DNA of 35,586 nucleotides from Clostridium sp. DSM 17811 (GCF_018861905.1 NZ_JAHLDU010000033.1:1-35586), one strand, 5' to 3'. Shown: positions 24,665-33,786, counted from the stretch's first letter. Notes: a model not told the origin generated them from the sequence alone. Made by a program: numbers and translations.

Positions 24665-24700
24665 AAAAAGCCTGCAAACCCTTATGTTTACAAGCTTTTT
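24665..24700. terminator. Hairpin near the island right end
   Basis: A 15-base imperfect stem (24665-24679 with 24686-24700) has A5 and T5 tracts at its base. It may stop transcription entering or leaving the island. Confidence 0.55.
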
Positions 24701-24754
24701 ATATCTTTAGTCTCCAAATAATCTCGAAACCCTATATTTTATAAAATCTTCAAA

Positions 24755-24791
24755 AAATAACAATGCCCAGTAACTGGTACAGTTACTAGGC
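24755..24791 (-). terminator. Terminator now serving tRNA-Arg (island-borne)
   Basis: A 12-bp stem with one mismatch (24765-24776 with 24780-24791), followed on the minus strand by ATTGTTATTTTTT. It begins 9 bases past the tRNA end. As it lies inside the island, it replaced the ancestral terminator at 8171-8208. Confidence 0.65.
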
Positions 24792-24799
24792 TTATCAAG

Positions 24800-24873
24800 T
24801 GCGTCGGACAGGAGTCGAACCTGCGACCAACTGGTTCGTAGCCAGCTACTCTATCCAACTGAGCTACCAACGC
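24800..24873 (-). tRNA. tRNA-Arg(ACG)
   Basis: A full cloverleaf of 74 bases with discriminator A and no encoded CCA. The acceptor GCGTTGG pairs with CCGACGC. The anticodon loop CTACGAA reads ACG. The 3' part, from the anticodon loop on, is the attachment site used by the island and is repeated at 8220-8262. Integration kept the gene intact because the island brought an identical 3' part. Confidence 0.95.
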
Positions 24874-24923
24874 ATAAACTACATTCCTATACTACCATAT
24901 TATATGATAAGAGTAAAGTTTTT

Positions 24924-25451
24924 TTACAAATTATTGTTCATAAATTCTTCTATCAAAATTCCCATACCTATTACATCTCTGTAACTTCCATATGAAAAGC
25001 AAGCTTTTCTTTTCTTTCCCTCGACGATAAACCCACATCGTTTATAACATTGAATTGCCCTTAAATTAAAATCTAACACCTGTAGCTCCACTCTATGTGC
25101 AGCCATATTCATAAATAAATATTGAAGCAATACTTTTATAGCATCTTGTCCATATCCTCTATTCCAAAATCCTTTATCTATAGTAATACCTAGTGTATAT
25201 ACATTCTTACATTCATTACTTTCTCTAAATGTTATATATCCTACAACTATTCCTTTTTCATTTATAATACTAAGATATTTCTTATCCATGTTAACAAATT
25301 TATTGAAATTGTTTAATATATCCTCTTTAGATGGAGGTAATCTAAATTTACCATCAAGTTTTCTAATATCTTCATTACACCAAATATCATAAAATATATC
25401 TAGATCTTTTCGTTCTACACATCTAAGTGATACTTTATTACCTTTCAACAT
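24924..25451 (-). CDS. GNAT-family N-acetyltransferase (RimJ/RimL type)
   Basis: A 175-residue acetyltransferase that should transfer acetyl from acetyl-CoA to an amino group. It starts LKGNKVSLRCVERKDLDIFY, the usual opening of RimJ/RimL-like enzymes. The acetyl-CoA pyrophosphate loop is GFWNRGYGQDAIKVLL (about 95-109). The C-terminal motif NLRAIQCYKRCGFIVEGKKR (about 128-147) is typical. The ATG at 25451 has AAGGAG upstream. It sits alone between tRNA-Arg and the tRNA-Ser genes and marks the first core gene outside the island. Its substrate is unknown. Confidence 0.88.
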   Translation of the reverse strand: MLKGNKVSLRCVERKDLDIFYDIWCNEDIRKLDGKFRLPPSKEDILNNFNKFVNMDKKYLSIINEKGIVVGYITFRESNECKNVYTLGITIDKGFWNRGYGQDAIKVLLQYLFMNMAAHRVELQVLDFNLRAIQCYKRCGFIVEGKKRKACFSYGSYRDVIGMGILIEEFMNNNL

Positions 25452-25536
25452 ATTTACTCCTTAATTATTATATTTTAGTTACATTTAAATAAATTAACAA
25501 TTAAATAGATATATATATTCCACATAATAAAATAAA

Positions 25537-25562
25537 AACATCTAACAAATGTTAGATGTTTT
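25537..25562 (-). terminator. Terminator abutting tRNA-Ser(GCT), copy 1
   Basis: A stem of about 12 bp (AAACATCTAACA with TGTTAGATGTTT) directly adjoins the tRNA's CCA. A matching, slightly diverged hairpin lies at 25964-25989. Confidence 0.7.
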
Positions 25563-25653
25563 TGGTGGAGAAGGAGGGATTTGAACCCTCGCACCAGTTG
25601 CCCAGTCTATACCCTTAGCAGGGGCACCTCTTTAGCCACTTGAGTACTTCTCC
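25563..25653 (-). tRNA. tRNA-Ser(GCT), copy 1
   Basis: 91 bases with an encoded CCA and a long variable arm, as expected of tRNA-Ser. The acceptor GGAGAAG pairs with CTTCTCC and the anticodon is GCT. It is identical to the copy at 25990-26080. Confidence 0.94.
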
Positions 25654-25678
25654 AGGCTTAATATTGTGTTGTTAAAAA

Positions 25679-25769
25679 TGGTGGAGGAAGTGGGATTCGA
25701 ACCCACGGTACGCTTTCACGTACGTCGGTTTTCAAGACCGGTGCCTTAAACCAACTCGACCATCCCTCC
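25679..25769 (-). tRNA. tRNA-Ser(TGA), copy 1
   Basis: 91 bases with an encoded CCA and a long variable arm. The acceptor GGAGGGA pairs with TTCCTCC and the anticodon is TGA. It is upstream of tRNA-Ser(GCT) in the transcript, 25 bases apart. Confidence 0.94.
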
Positions 25770-25963
25770 ATGTCCTATGCGACAAGATTTATTATATCAG
25801 CATGTTTATATCATGTCAACATGTTTTTTAAATCTTATACCTATAATTATATTTCATTTTAAATTTATGAAACAATTTTCTTACTATTTACTCAAGATTT
25901 ATAATAGTATTACACAATATAACATATCCAACTATAGATATATTTTGTTATATAAAAAAAAGA

Positions 25964-25989
25964 AACATCTAACAAATGTTAAATGTTTC
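25964..25989 (-). terminator. Terminator abutting tRNA-Ser(GCT), copy 2
   Basis: AAACATCTAACA pairs with TGTTAAATGTTT, with one mismatch relative to copy 1, and adjoins the CCA of the second tRNA-Ser(GCT). Confidence 0.65.
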
Positions 25990-26080
25990 TGGTGGAGAAG
26001 GAGGGATTTGAACCCTCGCACCAGTTGCCCAGTCTATACCCTTAGCAGGGGCACCTCTTTAGCCACTTGAGTACTTCTCC
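25990..26080 (-). tRNA. tRNA-Ser(GCT), copy 2
   Basis: Identical to 25563-25653, offset by 427 bases. It is part of a duplicated two-tRNA block. Confidence 0.94.
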
Positions 26081-26105
26081 AGGCTTAATATTGTGTTGTT
26101 AAAAA

Positions 26106-26196
26106 TGGTGGAGGAAGTGGGATTCGAACCCACGGTACGCTTTCACGTACGTCGGTTTTCAAGACCGGTGCCTTAAACCAACTCGACCATCCCTCC
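26106..26196 (-). tRNA. tRNA-Ser(TGA), copy 2
   Basis: Identical to 25679-25769, offset by 427 bases, including the 25-base spacer to the neighbouring tRNA. Confidence 0.94.
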
Positions 26197-26302
26197 ATAT
26201 TGTAGCAACAAAATATATTATATCAGTATAAATATTCATTGTCAACATATTTATTGTTTTTTTGTATATTTCATGCAATAAACCTCAATTGCAATAAATA
26301 AA

Positions 26303-26329
26303 ACGCCTTAATATCAAATATTAAAGCGT
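26303..26329 (-). terminator. Terminator of serS
   Basis: A 12-bp stem with one mismatch (26303-26314 with 26318-26329) and a 3-base loop, with T-rich sequence following on the minus strand, 33 bases past the serS stop. Confidence 0.65.
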
Positions 26330-26361
26330 ATATTTATTATGTTATATATACAATAATCTTT

Positions 26362-27645
26362 TTATTTTGATATTACTGTATTTTTTCCCATATATTTTAA
26401 TAAAACTGATGGTATAGTTATTGATCCATCTTCGTTTTGGTAGTTTTCAAGCACTGCAGCTAACGCTCTTCCAACAGCTACTCCCGATCCATTAAGTGTA
26501 TGGATGTATTGAGCCTTATCTTTTTTATTGTCCTTATATCTAATATTTGCACGCCTTGCTTGGTAATCTTCAAAATTACTACAGCTTGATATTTCAACAT
26601 ACTTATTGTAACTTGGCATCCAAACTTCAATATCATATTTAAATGAAGCTGTAAATCCTAAATCACCTTTACATATCTTAACTATTCTATAAGGAAGTTC
26701 AAGTCCTTGTAGGACTGATTCTGCATCAGCAAGCAATTTTTCAAGTTCCGCATAAGAATCTTCAGGTTTTGTGAATTTAAGAAGCTCAACTTTATTAAAT
26801 TGATGTTGCCTTATAAGTCCTCTTGTATCTCTTCCTGCTGATCCTGCTTCTTGTCTAAAACAAGCACTATACGCAACATGTTTTATAGGAAGATCCTGAC
26901 CATTCAATATTTCGTCTCTATATATGTTAGTAACCGGCACCTCAGCTGTAGGTATTAAGAAATAGTCTGTATTAGCTACTTTAAAGGCATCTTCTTCGAA
27001 TTTAGGTAGTTGACCAGTACCAATCATACTTTGCCTGTTAACCATGTATGGAGGCAATATTTCTGTATATCCATTTGTGTCCACATGTAAATCTAAAAAG
27101 TAGCTTATTAATGCTCTTTCAAGTCTTGCTCCAAGGCCTTTATAAACTGTAAACCTTGAACCTGTAATCTTTCCGCCTCTTTCAAAATCTAAGATATCAT
27201 TATCTATTCCTAAATCCCAATGTGCTTTAGTTTCAAATTTAAAATTTGCTGGTTCTCCCCATTTTTTTATTTCAACATTATCTTCTTCTGTATTGCCGAG
27301 TGGTACGTTTTTATTAGGAATATTTGGAATACTTAACATGATATTTTTGATTTTCTCATCTACCTCAGATAACTCAACATCATAGTTTTTAATTTCATCT
27401 GAAAGCTGTTTCATTTCCACCATTATTTCTTCTACGCTTTCACCATTTTTTTTCATTTTTGGTACAAGTGCAGATTCAGTATTTCTTCTGTTTTTTAACT
27501 CTTCTACCTTTGTTAACATATCTCTTCTTTTTTTATCAAGATACACAACATCATCAATTAATGATACTTTAAAATTTTCCCCTCTATCTGCCATCAATGC
27601 CTTTATTTCTTCCGGATTATTTCTTATTCTCTTTAAATCTAACAT
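26362..27645 (-). CDS. serS: Seryl-tRNA synthetase
   Basis: A 427-residue class II aminoacyl-tRNA synthetase that charges tRNA-Ser with serine. The N-terminal tRNA-binding coiled coil spans about 25-105. Motif 2 is near 263-283 ([20 protein letters not shown]), and motif 3 near 385-400 ([16 protein letters not shown]). The serine-site region TAEVPVTN lies at about 233-240. The ATG at 27645 has AAGGAGG upstream. A T-box leader precedes it, so expression rises when uncharged tRNA-Ser accumulates. Four tRNA-Ser genes lie just downstream. Confidence 0.98.
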   Translation of the reverse strand: MLDLKRIRNNPEEIKALMADRGENFKVSLIDDVVYLDKKRRDMLTKVEELKNRRNTESALVPKMKKNGESVEEIMVEMKQLSDEIKNYDVELSEVDEKIKNIMLSIPNIPNKNVPLGNTEEDNVEIKKWGEPANFKFETKAHWDLGIDNDILDFERGGKITGSRFTVYKGLGARLERALISYFLDLHVDTNGYTEILPPYMVNRQSMIGTGQLPKFEEDAFKVANTDYFLIPTAEVPVTNIYRDEILNGQDLPIKHVAYSACFRQEAGSAGRDTRGLIRQHQFNKVELLKFTKPEDSYAELEKLLADAESVLQGLELPYRIVKICKGDLGFTASFKYDIEVWMPSYNKYVEISSCSNFEDYQARRANIRYKDNKKDKAQYIHTLNGSGVAVGRALAAVLENYQNEDGSITIPSVLLKYMGKNTVISK

Positions 27646-27723
27646 AATCGTTCCTCCTTAAATATATTATAAATGTTTGTCATTTCCAATTCTTAATTAA
27701 GATACCTAGATTATAAATACAAT

Positions 27724-27960
27724 AAAAAAAGAGTCTTCTTCCCTAAAAAAAGGGACGAAAGACTCCGCGTTGCCACCCTACTTGATTAAATATAAATATC
27801 TAATCCTCTTTATCAAATATAACGGTTATACCGTACTGCTACTCACAGTCCCTCGGAAGTGGATTCGCAAAAATGAAGGTATCAGTTTTCACCAATCACT
27901 GACTCTCTTAACCTTTATATTTTGTTACTATTTTCATCATAGGTTTTATACTTTATTAAA
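27724..27960 (-). promoter_or_regulatory. T-box leader of serS
   Basis: On the minus strand the T-box core AGGGTGGCAACGCGGAGTC (27779-27761) is followed by a terminator hairpin (GGAGTCTTTCGTCCC...GGGAAGAAGACTC) and a run of T (27730-27724). Upstream, the AGTGA motif and a small stem GGT...ACC lie in Stem I. The probable specifier codon is TCC at 27863-27861, in GAATCCA, fitting serine. Binding of uncharged tRNA-Ser to the T-box bulge would favour the antiterminator. The exact upstream end is uncertain. Confidence 0.9.
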
Positions 27961-28069
27961 TTATACTTTTATGCTAATAATTTCAAAGTAATATCATTTA
28001 TTTTATATAAAACATTACATCTAATTTTTTATAAAGTCAATAAAAACTTTTAATGTAAAATTATATGTA

Positions 28070-28333
28070 CTAGCTATTTCTCTCGACATTTTTAGTACAT
28101 ATAATATCAATTCCAGTATTAAGCAAATTTTTACATACTACATCTCCTATTTTTATAGGTGGCCCCACATGTATTCTACTCAATGCCTTAGAGCACTCTA
28201 TCCATAGCTTCTTACTAATAGGTTTACTCGTTTTTACTGAAACAACATTACACAAATCCGAACCTTTTATCCTAACTAAAGTTGTTAATATATCATCATT
28301 TTCATTAATGTCATAACTAGTTTCTTCTTTCAA
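28070..28333 (-). CDS. Shortened DUF1667 protein
   Basis: An 87-residue protein matching the C-terminal part of DUF1667, with the conserved run KPISKKLW...LSRIHVGPPIKIGDVVCKNL then NTGIDIICTKNV. Members are usually about 115-120 residues and begin with a Cys-rich motif of the form CxxCPxGC; that part is missing here. The frame starts with a TTG at 28333 after GGGGATG. An ATG at 28343 leads into another frame that stops after eight codons. It lies 13 bp after the oxidoreductase gene, in the same operon. It may be a remnant or a trimmed version. Confidence 0.75.
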   Translation of the reverse strand: MKEETSYDINENDDILTTLVRIKGSDLCNVVSVKTSKPISKKLWIECSKALSRIHVGPPIKIGDVVCKNLLNTGIDIICTKNVERNS

Positions 28334-28346
28334 GTATACTCATCCC

Positions 28347-29780
28347 CTACATACTATTAAATTCTTTTATTCTACATAACAAAATATTAGAGTCTTTTGA
28401 GTCCTTAGTTATTTCTGTCATTTTTTTACTAGTCTCTCTCGCTAAAATAGAAACGACTTTATTTAGGCAATGTGCCCCTTGGCAATTTCCAAATGCAGCG
28501 CCAGTTCTTCTTTTAACACCTTCTACTGTTCGTGCACCAAGAGGTCTACGTATAGCATCAACTATTTCACCTTCGGTTACCTTTTGGCATCCACATATGA
28601 TTCTACCATATTTTTCATCAAGCTCTATAACTCTTTTTCTCTCTTCATCACACAAATCGCGGAATTTATAATTTTCTCTTCTTTTATCATTAAAATCTTT
28701 TTTAAGTTTACACTTCATATTACTCACTACACTCTCACATACAATACTTGCAATAGCCGGTGTCATAGTAACTTGGCCATAGTGCTTTCCTTTGATTTGA
28801 ATAAGTCCTTCATCTATACTGCTATCATCAATTACCATAGGATCTTCGAAAAAAGGCCAATCCAAAAACATTTTAACATTCATATCATCCACGACACTTG
28901 TTATCTTAGATACCATTTTTACTACCTCATCATAACTAACATTCTCTCTTGTACTAATAGCTGCTACTGTATCTCCTTCCATAGTTGGAAGTGTATAAGT
29001 CCTCTCGCCCTTAGAATTCATAATAAATAATGCATGAGAATATTTTGTTTTTTCATTATTATCTAAAAGTATATATTTCGATACTCCCTCATTATTATTT
29101 ATATCTTTTCCATTTATGGTAGATTTCTTTTTATTTTCATTAACTTTTTTTTCATTTACTATGCTGTAATTTTCCGATGGCGTTGTATTTATTACCATTT
29201 TACAAGTTAATTTATTTTTATTAGTAATAACTTTAAAACCTTTTGTTAACTCTTGAATGTCTATTACTTCTTCTTCTAGTTTAAATTTGACACCATTATC
29301 AAATGCTACTTCGCCATAGGATAATGCTAAATCAAATGGACAAATTACACCTGTATTTTTAGAATATAGTGCTTTTTTTATATCTACATTTAGATTTGGT
29401 TCCATCTCATATATATATTCAGAATCTAAAATAAGCACATCCTTCGTTCCTCTATCTATTGCTCTATTATATATTCCTTGTATTATATCTACTTCTTCAT
29501 CAGTTTGAGCAAGTATTAGAGAACCACATCTTTTGAATGGAATATTAAATTTAGCACTTATAGTATCCATCATTTTATTTCCCATACGTTCAAGCTTTGC
29601 AGTTAAAGTATCTTCACTCTCAACGCCATTATATACCATAGCGGTATTTATTAATGCTACATCATCCGCTATATCATAGTCTTTTTCAATAACAGCTATA
29701 TTAAGATTATATTTTGAAATTTCATAAGCTACTGCACATCCAATTATTCCTCCGCCTAAAATAAGTACATCATAATCCAT
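28347..29780 (-). CDS. FAD-dependent oxidoreductase, GlpA-like, with BFD-type [2Fe-2S] domain
   Basis: A 477-residue flavoprotein. FAD binds at the N-terminal Rossmann motif G9-G-G-I-I-G14. Substrate-domain motifs follow (RCGSLILAQTDEE). A Lys/Asn-rich insert lies at about 205-235. The C-terminus is a bacterioferritin-associated-ferredoxin-type iron-sulfur domain, with C396-x-C398 and C433-x4-C438 (CGCQKVTEGEIVDAIRRPLG then NCQGAHC). The arrangement matches anaerobic glycerol-3-phosphate dehydrogenase-like enzymes of clostridia, which normally work with a second flavoprotein and a DUF1667 protein. Here DUF1667 follows directly and the middle partner is absent. The ATG at 29780 has GGAGGG upstream. 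Confidence 0.85.
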   Translation of the reverse strand: MDYDVLILGGGIIGCAVAYEISKYNLNIAVIEKDYDIADDVALINTAMVYNGVESEDTLTAKLERMGNKMMDTISAKFNIPFKRCGSLILAQTDEEVDIIQGIYNRAIDRGTKDVLILDSEYIYEMEPNLNVDIKKALYSKNTGVICPFDLALSYGEVAFDNGVKFKLEEEVIDIQELTKGFKVITNKNKLTCKMVINTTPSENYSIVNEKKVNENKKKSTINGKDINNNEGVSKYILLDNNEKTKYSHALFIMNSKGERTYTLPTMEGDTVAAISTRENVSYDEVVKMVSKITSVVDDMNVKMFLDWPFFEDPMVIDDSSIDEGLIQIKGKHYGQVTMTPAIASIVCESVVSNMKCKLKKDFNDKRRENYKFRDLCDEERKRVIELDEKYGRIICGCQKVTEGEIVDAIRRPLGARTVEGVKRRTGAAFGNCQGAHCLNKVVSILARETSKKMTEITKDSKDSNILLCRIKEFNSM

Positions 29781-29887
29781 TATAACCCTCCAGCATACCT
29801 AAACTTTTTCTTTACATTGTTATTATATCCTTTTTTTAAACATACGACGCAGTATATAAAAACTTTTTAGATTATGTTAAATATATT

Positions 29888-32626
29888 CTATTTAATTACC
29901 TTATTAAGCACATCACCTAATAGTTTTATATATGTTCCATATTCATCTGTTTTACCGTTTTCTTTGGCTTCCATTGCCTTATTATATAGATCTTTAGCAA
30001 TTTTTATATTATCAGATGTTTTAAAATCTAAATCTGAATTATATACAGATTTTAATATATTACTTCTATCAGAACTATTAAATATTTGTTCTAATGCTGA
30101 CTCTATATTATCATCTAAAACTATTTTACCACCATAAGAGACTATAACTTTTTTCATCTCTGGTATACTTGTTTTCCCCTTAGCCCTTAAATACATAGGT
30201 TCTACATAAAGCAGAGAATTTTTAATTGGTACAATTACTGTTTCTCCAAATTGAACCTGAGACCCTTGGGTATTCCAGAGTGATAATTCCTTTGATATTA
30301 CAGTATCTTGATTTATCTGTTGCTTAAATAATACTGGGCTATACACCGTTTGCTTTGGTGGCAATATATATAAAACCATTTTACCATAATTGTCTCCATC
30401 CATTCTTGCTCCAAACAACGATACCATGTTATCTCGCCCTTTAGTATTGAAATATTCAAGTAAAACCATTTCTTGCTTTTTTTCCTTTGGTAATTTCATT
30501 ATTAAGTAAGAAGCATCAATCTTCTCTTGGTTACCTTCAATTTTCTCTTGATTTGTTGCTATAGACCATACATCATCTCCATTATAAAATACTTCTGGGT
30601 CTGTTATATGATATTTTTCTAGGAGATTTGATTGCAAACTAAATAGCCTCTCTGGGTATTTAAAGTGTTCTTTTATACCACTTGGAATTGACTCTAAATT
30701 TTTAAATAGTTCAGGAAATATTTTTGAATAGCTATTTACTATAGGATCATTTTTATCAACTATATAAAAGTCAGGAGTTCCATCTAATGCATCAATAACC
30801 ACTTTAACTGAATTCCTTATATAATTTTTGCCATCTTGTGGCTGTGAATATGGATATCTATTTGAAGTTGTATATGCATCTATAATCCAATATAACCTTC
30901 CTCCATTTATTGCAATGTATGGGTCATCATCATATGTTAAAAATGGAGCAATTTTTTTTACTCTTTCAAGTATATTCCTATCAATTAATATTTTACTATT
31001 TGACGTAATATCATCAGATAATAAAAATTTGGCACTTTTTTGATCTATTGCAAATAAAATTCTATTTAAAATATTCATTTTTATGCCAGCCATGCCTTCA
31101 TAACTATTCATTTGATTTTCCCCGCCCTTAGGGTAATCAAGCTCTCCAATTTTAGTGTTAACAATGCTATAATCATTGGTTTTTTCACCAAAATATATTC
31201 TAGGATTAGCTAATTTTATATTTGTTTTATTTTCTAGTGGTATATTGTTAATTATGAAATCTGGTTGTCCTTCACTAGTTACAGAATTTACCTTACTCAC
31301 AACTACGCCATACCCATGTGTATAAACTAAATGTCTATTCTGCCAAGTGTTTGAATTACCTTTTAACGACTCTAAATTAACTTCTCTTGGTGCTATAAAT
31401 ACTTGATTATATTTTCCATTAATATTATATCTATCAATATCTATATCATTAAATCCATAATAATACCTTAAATATTGGAATTGGTTATAAAATTCTAAAG
31501 CTGGCTTATAAGAATTTACTTTTATATTATTAACGGTATCTTTATTTTCTTTAATATCCTCTTTTGTTAAATCATTTTTTATCTCAAATGGTATTTCATC
31601 TATATTATTTATATTGAAAGCTTTTCTTGTACTATCTATATTGTACTGAATATAAGGTTTTTCTAGAGTTTTTTCGTTTGATTGAACTTCAAATTTTTGA
31701 ACTGCAATTGATGTTATATTTTCCCCAATAATTAAAATGATTATCACAATGATAGATATCACTATAGGTTTTATTTTATATGTTAAAATGCTTATAAATG
31801 TTATTATGGCAGATATTAAAGATACTACTGCTATTACCTCATAAAACCTTAATGTTACATGTACATCCGTATAACTCGCTCCAAATACTATTCCTTTTTG
31901 TGAATATACTAGATCCCAAGATTTAATTAAATATCCTAAAGACACCAAGAATATTGCAATTGAAGATAATGCGGCAAGCTGCCTTCTTGCAAATTTAGTT
32001 AATTCACCTCTTACATTTCTAATATTCTTAAATTTTTTAAGTGAAGAAACATTATTCCTTTTTCTTGGATACATTATATAATCCTTTGACTTTAATATAA
32101 TATAAGTTATTATGGTAATTATCATTAAGCCCGCAATAATCGTTATAAGCATCTTATATAGTGATTCAATTAACGGAAGTTTAAATATAAAAAATGAAAT
32201 ATCTTTTTTAAATAATGGATCTACAGAATTAAACTTTGTAGTACTCTCAAATTGTAATATTGTATACCAATATTTAGATGCAAAACTAAAAGATATTATA
32301 AAAGAAATTATAGTATTAATTAGAATACTAATACTACGTTTTATCTTTTCTTTATTTTTATTACACTCTTCTACCTTTTTACTTCTTAAAATAATTCTTT
32401 TGATTATTTTATAATATGTCCATATTGATATATAACTTACTATAAATACTGGTACCATTAGCTTTAAAATTGATGTTATCTTAGTAAAATATACAGATAA
32501 ATAGCCAACTTCCTTAAACCATTGAATATTTATGGCTAGATTAACTATGTTACCTAAGAAAATTATAATAAATACTATTATCACAATAATAGTTACTATT
32601 GTTTTTTTCCCTTTCACAAGATTCAC
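29888..32626 (-). CDS. UPF0182 family large membrane protein
   Basis: A 912-residue integral membrane protein of the UPF0182 (COG1615) family; its function is unknown. About seven membrane helices occupy the first 330 residues, starting with VTIIVIIVFIIIFLGNIVNL. The rest is a large, probably extracellular domain with family motifs such as PNRYPYSQPQDG-like TSNRYPYSQPQDGKNYIRNS and NRHLVYTHGYGVV. The C-terminal tail (about 880-912) is helical and charged. The start is a GTG at 32626 that overlaps the stop of the DUF362 gene by four bases, so the two are translationally coupled. GAGG lies just before the start. Confidence 0.92.
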   Translation of the reverse strand: MNLVKGKKTIVTIIVIIVFIIIFLGNIVNLAINIQWFKEVGYLSVYFTKITSILKLMVPVFIVSYISIWTYYKIIKRIILRSKKVEECNKNKEKIKRSISILINTIISFIISFSFASKYWYTILQFESTTKFNSVDPLFKKDISFFIFKLPLIESLYKMLITIIAGLMIITIITYIILKSKDYIMYPRKRNNVSSLKKFKNIRNVRGELTKFARRQLAALSSIAIFLVSLGYLIKSWDLVYSQKGIVFGASYTDVHVTLRFYEVIAVVSLISAIITFISILTYKIKPIVISIIVIIILIIGENITSIAVQKFEVQSNEKTLEKPYIQYNIDSTRKAFNINNIDEIPFEIKNDLTKEDIKENKDTVNNIKVNSYKPALEFYNQFQYLRYYYGFNDIDIDRYNINGKYNQVFIAPREVNLESLKGNSNTWQNRHLVYTHGYGVVVSKVNSVTSEGQPDFIINNIPLENKTNIKLANPRIYFGEKTNDYSIVNTKIGELDYPKGGENQMNSYEGMAGIKMNILNRILFAIDQKSAKFLLSDDITSNSKILIDRNILERVKKIAPFLTYDDDPYIAINGGRLYWIIDAYTTSNRYPYSQPQDGKNYIRNSVKVVIDALDGTPDFYIVDKNDPIVNSYSKIFPELFKNLESIPSGIKEHFKYPERLFSLQSNLLEKYHITDPEVFYNGDDVWSIATNQEKIEGNQEKIDASYLIMKLPKEKKQEMVLLEYFNTKGRDNMVSLFGARMDGDNYGKMVLYILPPKQTVYSPVLFKQQINQDTVISKELSLWNTQGSQVQFGETVIVPIKNSLLYVEPMYLRAKGKTSIPEMKKVIVSYGGKIVLDDNIESALEQIFNSSDRSNILKSVYNSDLDFKTSDNIKIAKDLYNKAMEAKENGKTDEYGTYIKLLGDVLNKVIK

Positions 32627-33786
32627 CTCTTATTTAGTTTTAGTAATCTTCCTAGAGTTGAATATTTTGTTTCAATTGCACCAACTGGACATAATTCTTG
32701 ACAACAAAAACATCTAATGCATTCATTCATATTCCATTTAGGGTTTAATTTATCTCCATTTTTAACCATTGTAATCACCGATGGCTTTTCTGGACATACC
32801 TCTGCACACCTACCACACCCTATACATTTACCTTGAATAAGTGTTGGATTTGGCGCTATCATTCCCCTTAAAAAATTAGTTACAGCCGGGTTTATAAAAT
32901 AAAAATTACCACCCTTTCGACATAGCTTGAAATTTTTCGCTTTCATATCATCTAATTTTTCTCCAAGTATGTTTATATCCTTTGGAAGCACTACTCCCCA
33001 CTTGCTATCGTATGCCTCTTTTAATACTGGTGTATCTAATGGATTGTCATAACCTATAAGCCTAACTGCAGTTGAATCTACAGCCGTTAAGCTTTGTCCC
33101 ATAATTAAAGTATTCAAATTATACGCCTGACCACTTTTAGGACCATTACCTTCCATAGCAATTATACCGTCTACGATAGCAAAGTTAGTCCCTACAGCTG
33201 TATTCAAATCCAGAAGCATCTTACAAAAATTATTTGCATCAGGCATTCTTGTATGCCATGTTGCCTTTTGCGTTCCCGGTATACATCCAAATTGATTTTT
33301 TACAGCCCCTGTATAATATGCCATAGCATGTGTTTTAAGCTTTGGAAGTGTTATGACAACCTCTGCTTCATAAGCTGCTTTAGCAACATTCCATGATTTA
33401 CATAGAATAGAATTCTCTAATCTAACATGCACTGATTCTTTAAAATCCTCAAATTTAACCCCATATCTATCTGCAACTTCCATAAGACCAGATTTCTCTG
33501 CTGCCTTCCTTGAATCACCAAATCCTGGTGAATCACCAAAGCTAACATAATTTGAATATTCCTTAACAATTCTAATTACTGCCTCAAAAACAGCATAATG
33601 AGTTACTACTGGTGATTCTTTGCTTTCAACACTTAACATGTTAGGCTTCAAAAGTACTTTACTATCTTTAGGTATTAATTTTCTTAAAAAGTCATCTCCA
33701 CCCAATAATTCAAATCCTTCTCGCAACTTTTTTTCTATTAAATCAACATCATATTGTTCGCATTTTAAAAGTGCAACATTTTCCAT
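32623..33786 (-). CDS. DUF362 protein with two [4Fe-4S] clusters
   Basis: A 387-residue protein. The first 300 residues are a DUF362 domain (motifs LLKPNMLSVESKESPVVTHY, GDSPGFGDS, and LKTHAMAYYTGAVKNQFG). The C-terminus has two ferredoxin-type motifs: C321-x2-C324-x2-C327-x3-C331-P and C356-x2-C359-x2-C362-x3-C366-P. It is probably a cytoplasmic electron-transfer protein of unknown partner. The ATG at 33786 has GGGGAG upstream. Its stop overlaps the start of the UPF0182 gene, so the pair forms an operon. Confidence 0.92.
   Translation of the reverse strand: MENVALLKCEQYDVDLIEKKLREGFELLGGDDFLRKLIPKDSKVLLKPNMLSVESKESPVVTHYAVFEAVIRIVKEYSNYVSFGDSPGFGDSRKAAEKSGLMEVADRYGVKFEDFKESVHVRLENSILCKSWNVAKAAYEAEVVITLPKLKTHAMAYYTGAVKNQFGCIPGTQKATWHTRMPDANNFCKMLLDLNTAVGTNFAIVDGIIAMEGNGPKSGQAYNLNTLIMGQSLTAVDSTAVRLIGYDNPLDTPVLKEAYDSKWGVVLPKDINILGEKLDDMKAKNFKLCRKGGNFYFINPAVTNFLRGMIAPNPTLIQGKCIGCGRCAEVCPEKPSVITMVKNGDKLNPKWNMNECIRCFCCQELCPVGAIETKYSTLGRLLKLNKR

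Larger units (their letters stand above)
24418..24798. other. Island right-end region
   Basis: There is no gene. Three TTGCCA copies lie at 24509-24514, 24529-24534 and 24541-24546. They resemble the TTTGCCA pair at the other island end and may be integrase arm sites. A weak promoter for the methylase operon (TTGTTA, 18-base spacer, TAATAT on the minus strand) may lie at about 24440-24470. Two hairpins follow. Confidence 0.5.
8220..24841. mobile_element. 16.6 kb integrative genomic island in tRNA-Arg(ACG)
   Basis: The island is bounded by 43-bp direct repeats (8220-8262 and 24799-24841); the distance between copies is 16,579 bp. The integrase gene (8462-10066) is next to the distal copy. Cargo: two small unknown genes, an S-layer-homology protein, a secreted transglutaminase-like protein, an ABC-3C operon, a serine recombinase, a SprT-like protein, and a Dam methylase with an unknown partner. 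All genes are on the minus strand. I see no relaxase, coupling protein, replication gene or excisionase, so it either moves with help or is fixed in place. Confidence 0.88.

Noticed and set aside
8220-24841. A prophage or conjugative element
   Set aside because: No capsid, terminase, portal, tail, relaxase or type IV secretion gene was recognised among the cargo.
24799-24984. A 61-residue frame starting MRRTGVEPATNW
   Set aside because: It is tRNA-Arg read as protein, a common annotation artefact.
25777-26070. A 97-residue frame ending in WWRRRDLNPRTSCPVY
   Set aside because: Its C-terminal part is tRNA-Ser(GCT) read as protein; the rest is AT-rich spacer.
27770-27991. A 73-residue plus-strand frame upstream of serS
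   Set aside because: It lies antisense to the T-box leader, which explains the sequence.
28470-29030. A 186-residue plus-strand frame inside the GlpA-like gene
   Set aside because: It is antisense to a well-supported conserved gene and has low-complexity content.
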